Both the position numbers and the translations under genes were made by a program. DNA of 17,521 nucleotides, from positions 1 through 17,521 of the forward strand of contig CAKRON010000056.1 of NCBI GenBank assembly GCA_934373455.1, given 5' to 3'. The notes beneath the pieces are model-generated. The model did not search any database and had not been told where the DNA came from. It saw only the letters and a program-made list of their open reading frames with translations. Below are positions 14,753 to 17,521 of the stretch, piece by piece; the first letter of the stretch is position 1, and the number at the start of each line of letters is the position of its first letter. The stretch comes from an uncultured Marvinbryantia sp. (GTDB taxonomy: Bacteria > Bacillota > Clostridia > Lachnospirales > Lachnospiraceae).

Positions 14753-15769
14753 GTGATTCTACATAAATATGCTGTAAATGATTTCACACTGGTACAAAAC
14801 CAGTTTATTGACAATTATATGATTTCTGCAAACGGTGAATTTGTAAAGGTTTACCTTTATCTTTTGCGCTGTTCCACAAGCAGTATGGAACTGACCATTT
14901 CATCCATTGCAGATGCACTGAACCATACGGAAAATGATGTCCGCAGAGCACTCTCCTACTGGGAACGGCTTCATATACTGCAGCTTACTTACGACTCTGC
15001 CGGAAATCTGACTGATATTACTTTTGTGGAAAGTCAGAATATGGAAGCTGCCAGCCAGGGACGTTTATCCCAGTATGCTTCATCTCTGACAGATCTGCAG
15101 AATTCTCCTGGCAAGCTGACTGTATCTGCGGACCGCAAAAAGGAACTGTCCAGTCAGGAGGAAGTAAAGCAGCTATTATATATCGCAGAGCAATATCTTG
15201 CCAAGCAGCTTAGCAGCACAGAAGTGAACCATATTTTATACTTCTACGATGAACTGCATTTTTCTTCTGATCTGATTGAATATCTGATCGAGTACTGTGT
15301 TTCCAAGGGCAAACGCAGTATTAACTATATCCGTAAAGTTGCTCTTGAATGGGCAGCACGCGGAGTTACCACGGTAAAAGAAGCAAAAGAAGACAGCAAT
15401 TTCTACCACCGTGATTATTACACGATTCTGAATGCCTTTGGCATCCGTGGAAGAGGACCGGCAAAGGCGGAAGCAGACTTCATGGCAGCCTGGTTCCAGG
15501 AATATGGATTTACCACTGATATCATACTGGAGGCTGTCAATCGAACAATTACTCGTATCCATACACCAAGCTTTGAATACGCGGACCGTATTTTACAGGA
15601 ATGGAAATCAAAGGGTGTAAAGCATGCTGCTGATATTGCCAGTCTTCCAAAGCCTGTCGCCCAGACAAGAAGAAGCAGTGCTCCTTCCCAAAAGCCTGCA
15701 GGCAACTTTGGTTTTCCGCAGCGTGATTATGATTTTGACCAGCTGGAACAACAGCTTCTGGATTGTTAA
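14753..15769 (+). CDS. DnaD-domain primosome protein
   Basis: A Firmicutes-type replication restart/initiation protein expected to help load the replicative helicase with DnaB/DnaI-like partners. I prefer GTG at 14753, with AGGTGA just upstream (338 residues). An in-frame GTG at 14744 has no ribosome site. Residues up to about 95 resemble a winged helix (GEFVKVYLYLLRCS, then LTISSIADALNHTENDVRRA). Two copies of the DnaD C-terminal (DnaB_2) fold follow, near residues 135-210 and 220-295. Each ends with a related helix: INYIRKVALEWAARGV and FEYADRILQEWKSKGV. The C-terminus is a short linker with QRDYDFDQLEQQLL. The helicase loader gene follows 9 bases later. Confidence 0.9.
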   Translation: MILHKYAVNDFTLVQNQFIDNYMISANGEFVKVYLYLLRCSTSSMELTISSIADALNHTENDVRRALSYWERLHILQLTYDSAGNLTDITFVESQNMEAASQGRLSQYASSLTDLQNSPGKLTVSADRKKELSSQEEVKQLLYIAEQYLAKQLSSTEVNHILYFYDELHFSSDLIEYLIEYCVSKGKRSINYIRKVALEWAARGVTTVKEAKEDSNFYHRDYYTILNAFGIRGRGPAKAEADFMAAWFQEYGFTTDIILEAVNRTITRIHTPSFEYADRILQEWKSKGVKHAADIASLPKPVAQTRRSSAPSQKPAGNFGFPQRDYDFDQLEQQLLDC

Positions 15770-15778
15770 GGAGGATTT

Positions 15779-16783
15779 ATGGCACTGAATAATTCACAAT
15801 ACGATGCCATTATGAGAGATTACCAGCGACTCCAGTCTCAGCATCGTCACGAACAGGATGACCGGATCCGTGAAGCTTATGGACGTTTTCCACGGCTTCA
15901 GGAGATTCACGCTCAGATTGCTTCTGAGAGCGTTGCATGCGGAAAAGCTTTGCTGGGCGGCGATAACCAGGCTTTAGACCGTCTGAAGACACATATTCAG
16001 CATCTTAGCGGTGAACGCACAGCCATTTTAAAACAGGGTGGATATCCAGTAGATTATCTGGAACTTACTTATACCTGTCCTCACTGTCACGATACTGGTT
16101 ATATTGAGAATCAAAAATGTCAGTGTTTTAAGAAGGCTGAGATTGATCTCTTATACACCCAGTCCAATCTGAAGGATATTCTGAAAGAAGAGAACTTTTC
16201 CACGTTTTCTTATGAATACTATTCTGATGAAATCCGTGATGCATCCGGAAAGTCTTCTCTGGAACGAATTCGTCGCGTGACAGAGATCTGTCATCAGTTT
16301 ATACGCGATTTTGATAAGACTTTTTCCAATCTCTTCTTTTATGGCGATACCGGCGTTGGAAAGACTTTTCTTTCCCATTGTATTGCCAAAGAATTATTGG
16401 ACAGCACTCATTCTGTGATTTATTTTTCCGCTCAGGAACTATTTCAGAATTTCGCAGATAAGCGCTTTCATCGAAACTACGACTCTGTTGATTATTCTAC
16501 AGATCACATTTACGACTGCGACCTGTTAATCATTGATGATCTTGGCACGGAACTTACCAATGCCTTTGTCAATGCAGAACTTTTCTCCTGCATTAATGAG
16601 CGTCTGATTAACCAGAAGTCTACTATTATTTCTACAAACCTTCCATTGGAGTCCTTTGCTTCAGCTTATTCAGAACGTATCTTTTCCAGAATTTCCAATG
16701 GATATACTATGTTGAAGCTATTTGGAAAAGATATACGCGTACAGAAAAAAGTCCAAAGGCTTTCTGCTAAAAGGCTTGAATAA
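15779..16783 (+). CDS. DnaI/DnaC-type helicase loader ATPase
   Basis: An AAA+ protein expected to load the replicative DNA helicase onto single-stranded DNA. The 334-residue product has an N-terminal helical region, then a small zinc-binding motif (Cys100, Cys103, Cys114, Cys116, with CPHCHDTGYI), then the ATPase: Walker A GDTGVGKT (189-196), Walker B LLIIDDLGTE (249-258), sensor ISTNLPL (284-290) and the conserved SERIFSRI with candidate arginine fingers (300, 304). The zinc region before the P-loop matches DnaI of Bacillus. IstB transposase helpers lack it, and no transposase is nearby. AAGGAGG lies 5 bases before the ATG. It forms an operon with the DnaD gene. Confidence 0.92.
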   Translation: MALNNSQYDAIMRDYQRLQSQHRHEQDDRIREAYGRFPRLQEIHAQIASESVACGKALLGGDNQALDRLKTHIQHLSGERTAILKQGGYPVDYLELTYTCPHCHDTGYIENQKCQCFKKAEIDLLYTQSNLKDILKEENFSTFSYEYYSDEIRDASGKSSLERIRRVTEICHQFIRDFDKTFSNLFFYGDTGVGKTFLSHCIAKELLDSTHSVIYFSAQELFQNFADKRFHRNYDSVDYSTDHIYDCDLLIIDDLGTELTNAFVNAELFSCINERLINQKSTIISTNLPLESFASAYSERIFSRISNGYTMLKLFGKDIRVQKKVQRLSAKRLE

Positions 16784-16804
16784 ATAATTATTTCTACTTA
16801 TACT
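16776..16804 (+). promoter_or_regulatory. Putative sigma-A promoter of prs
   Basis: TTGAAT (16776-16781) and TATACT (16799-16804) are separated by 17 bases. The -35 overlaps the last codons of the helicase loader gene. It would give prs a leader of about 45 bases and transcription independent of the DnaD operon. Confidence 0.5.
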
Positions 16805-16854
16805 AAAGATAAGACTTATTACTTATTTGATAAATAAATTTTGGAGGATTAACT

Positions 16855-17521
16855 ATGCAGGCGGAATTTTGTAATCTTGATTCTATACCTGTTGGACCAC
16901 TTGGGATTATCCCGATGGCCAGCTGCAGTGAACTTGGAAAGAAAGTAGATCAACATCTGGTTTCCTGGAGACATGAAAGAGAGCACGCTCAGAAACGTAC
17001 TATCGCATTAAAAGAATATGAGAAAGAAAGCTACGTGATCGATGCAAAAGTTCCTAGATTTGGCTCTGGTGAAGCAAAGGGTATCATCACTGAATCAGTC
17101 AGAGGAGATGACCTGTATATCCTTGTTGATGTGTGTAACTACAGTCTGACTTATTCTCTCAGCGGTCATACCAACCATATGTCACCAGATGACCATTATC
17201 AGGATTTGAAGCGTATCATTGCTGCTGCTGAGGGCAAGGCAAAAAGAATCAACGTAATTATGCCATTTTTATATGAAGGTCGTCAGCACAAGAGAAACGG
17301 CCGTGAATCTCTTGACTGTGCTCTGGCACTTCAGGAACTGACCAAAATGGGCGTAGATAACATCATTACATTTGATGCTCATGACCCTCGTGTACAGAAT
17401 GCGATTCCGCTTCATGGATTCGAGACTGTACAGCCTGTTTACCAGTTCATCAAAGGCTTTTTCAGAGCTGCACCGGGACTTCATATTGACAAAGACAGTA
17501 TGATGGTTATCAGCCCTGATG
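16855..17521 (+). CDS. prs: Ribose-phosphate pyrophosphokinase (partial, runs off the right edge)
   Basis: PRPP synthetase makes phosphoribosyl pyrophosphate from ribose-5-phosphate and ATP for purine, pyrimidine, His and Trp synthesis. ATG at 16855 follows GGAGG by 8 bases. 222 codons are visible and the C-terminal PRPP loop lies outside the window. Motifs: N-terminal PVGPLGIIPMASCSELGKKV, then MPFLYEGRQHKRNGRESLDC (the flexible catalytic loop region), then TKMGVDNIITFDAHDPRVQN (ATP/metal loop, compare ITVDLHADQIQ of classical Prs). The His-Asp and Arg-rich pattern and the Trp-Arg-His-Glu stretch near residue 38 mark the longer clostridial variant rather than the Bacillus type. Prs belongs to the Bacillus spoVG-glmU-prs-pth cluster but is detached from it here. 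Confidence 0.92.
   Translation, partial: MQAEFCNLDSIPVGPLGIIPMASCSELGKKVDQHLVSWRHEREHAQKRTIALKEYEKESYVIDAKVPRFGSGEAKGIITESVRGDDLYILVDVCNYSLTYSLSGHTNHMSPDDHYQDLKRIIAAAEGKAKRINVIMPFLYEGRQHKRNGRESLDCALALQELTKMGVDNIITFDAHDPRVQNAIPLHGFETVQPVYQFIKGFFRAAPGLHIDKDSMMVISPD

Noticed and set aside
15779..16783. IstB-type transposition helper
   Set aside because: The DnaI-like zinc motif before the P-loop, the DnaD partner gene and the absence of a transposase favour a helicase loader.

Overview
The window looks like chromosomal DNA from a low-to-moderate-GC, spore-forming Clostridia, most probably a Lachnospiraceae (Blautia/Dorea/Ruminococcus-like). The evidence is SpoVT and SpoVG, paired glycogen genes glgC and glgD, Firmicutes-type DnaD and DnaI-like replication proteins, strong AGGAGG ribosome sites, and a Thr/Glu/Ser-rich PrsA-like lipoprotein. 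I see no mobile element, CRISPR array, tRNA or rRNA. The taxonomic placement is inference from gene content.

Layout. Left arm, mostly minus strand, read from right to left: glgC-glgD-spoVG (12736 to 10033), pth-mfd (9931 to 5822), a PrsA-like foldase lipoprotein (5715 to 4345), a translationally coupled trio of HAD nucleotidase, O6-alkylguanine-DNA alkyltransferase and nitroreductase (3116 to 1413), then spoVT (1324 to 779) and a gene cut by the left edge (738 to 1). azlCD (3220 to 4244) is the only plus-strand unit in this arm. spoVG, pth, mfd and spoVT keep the order of the well-known Bacillus spoVG-glmU-prs-ctc-pth-mfd-spoVT neighbourhood. Here glgCD stands where glmU would be, prs lies at the far right, and azlCD plus the trio are inserted before spoVT.

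Right arm, plus strand: murC (13053), a 305-base gap, a DnaD-domain primosome protein (14753), a DnaI/DnaC-type helicase loader (15779) and the start of a PRPP synthetase gene (16855), cut by the right edge.

Most notable points. (1) The murC-dnaD gap holds two blocks of DnaA boxes: four perfect TTATCCACA, one TTATACACA and two near matches, all on the same strand. Between the blocks are two perfect Spo0A boxes exactly 10 bp apart with further TCGA cores in the same helical phase, and a dnaD promoter follows. This suggests that the primosome-loading genes answer both to the replication initiator and to the sporulation master regulator, or that the site is a DnaA-binding locus in its own right. 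(2) The gene cut at the left edge encodes a degenerate sigma-70-like protein. Regions 1.1, 1.2/2.1 and 3 are recognisable, but the aromatic promoter-melting helix of region 2.3/2.4 is replaced by charged residues. It sits directly behind spoVT. (3) A 14-bp perfect inverted repeat brackets the spoVT promoter and overlaps its ribosome site. (4) The PrsA-like foldase has a roughly 80-residue acidic low-complexity insertion inside its rotamase domain and a related C-terminal tail.
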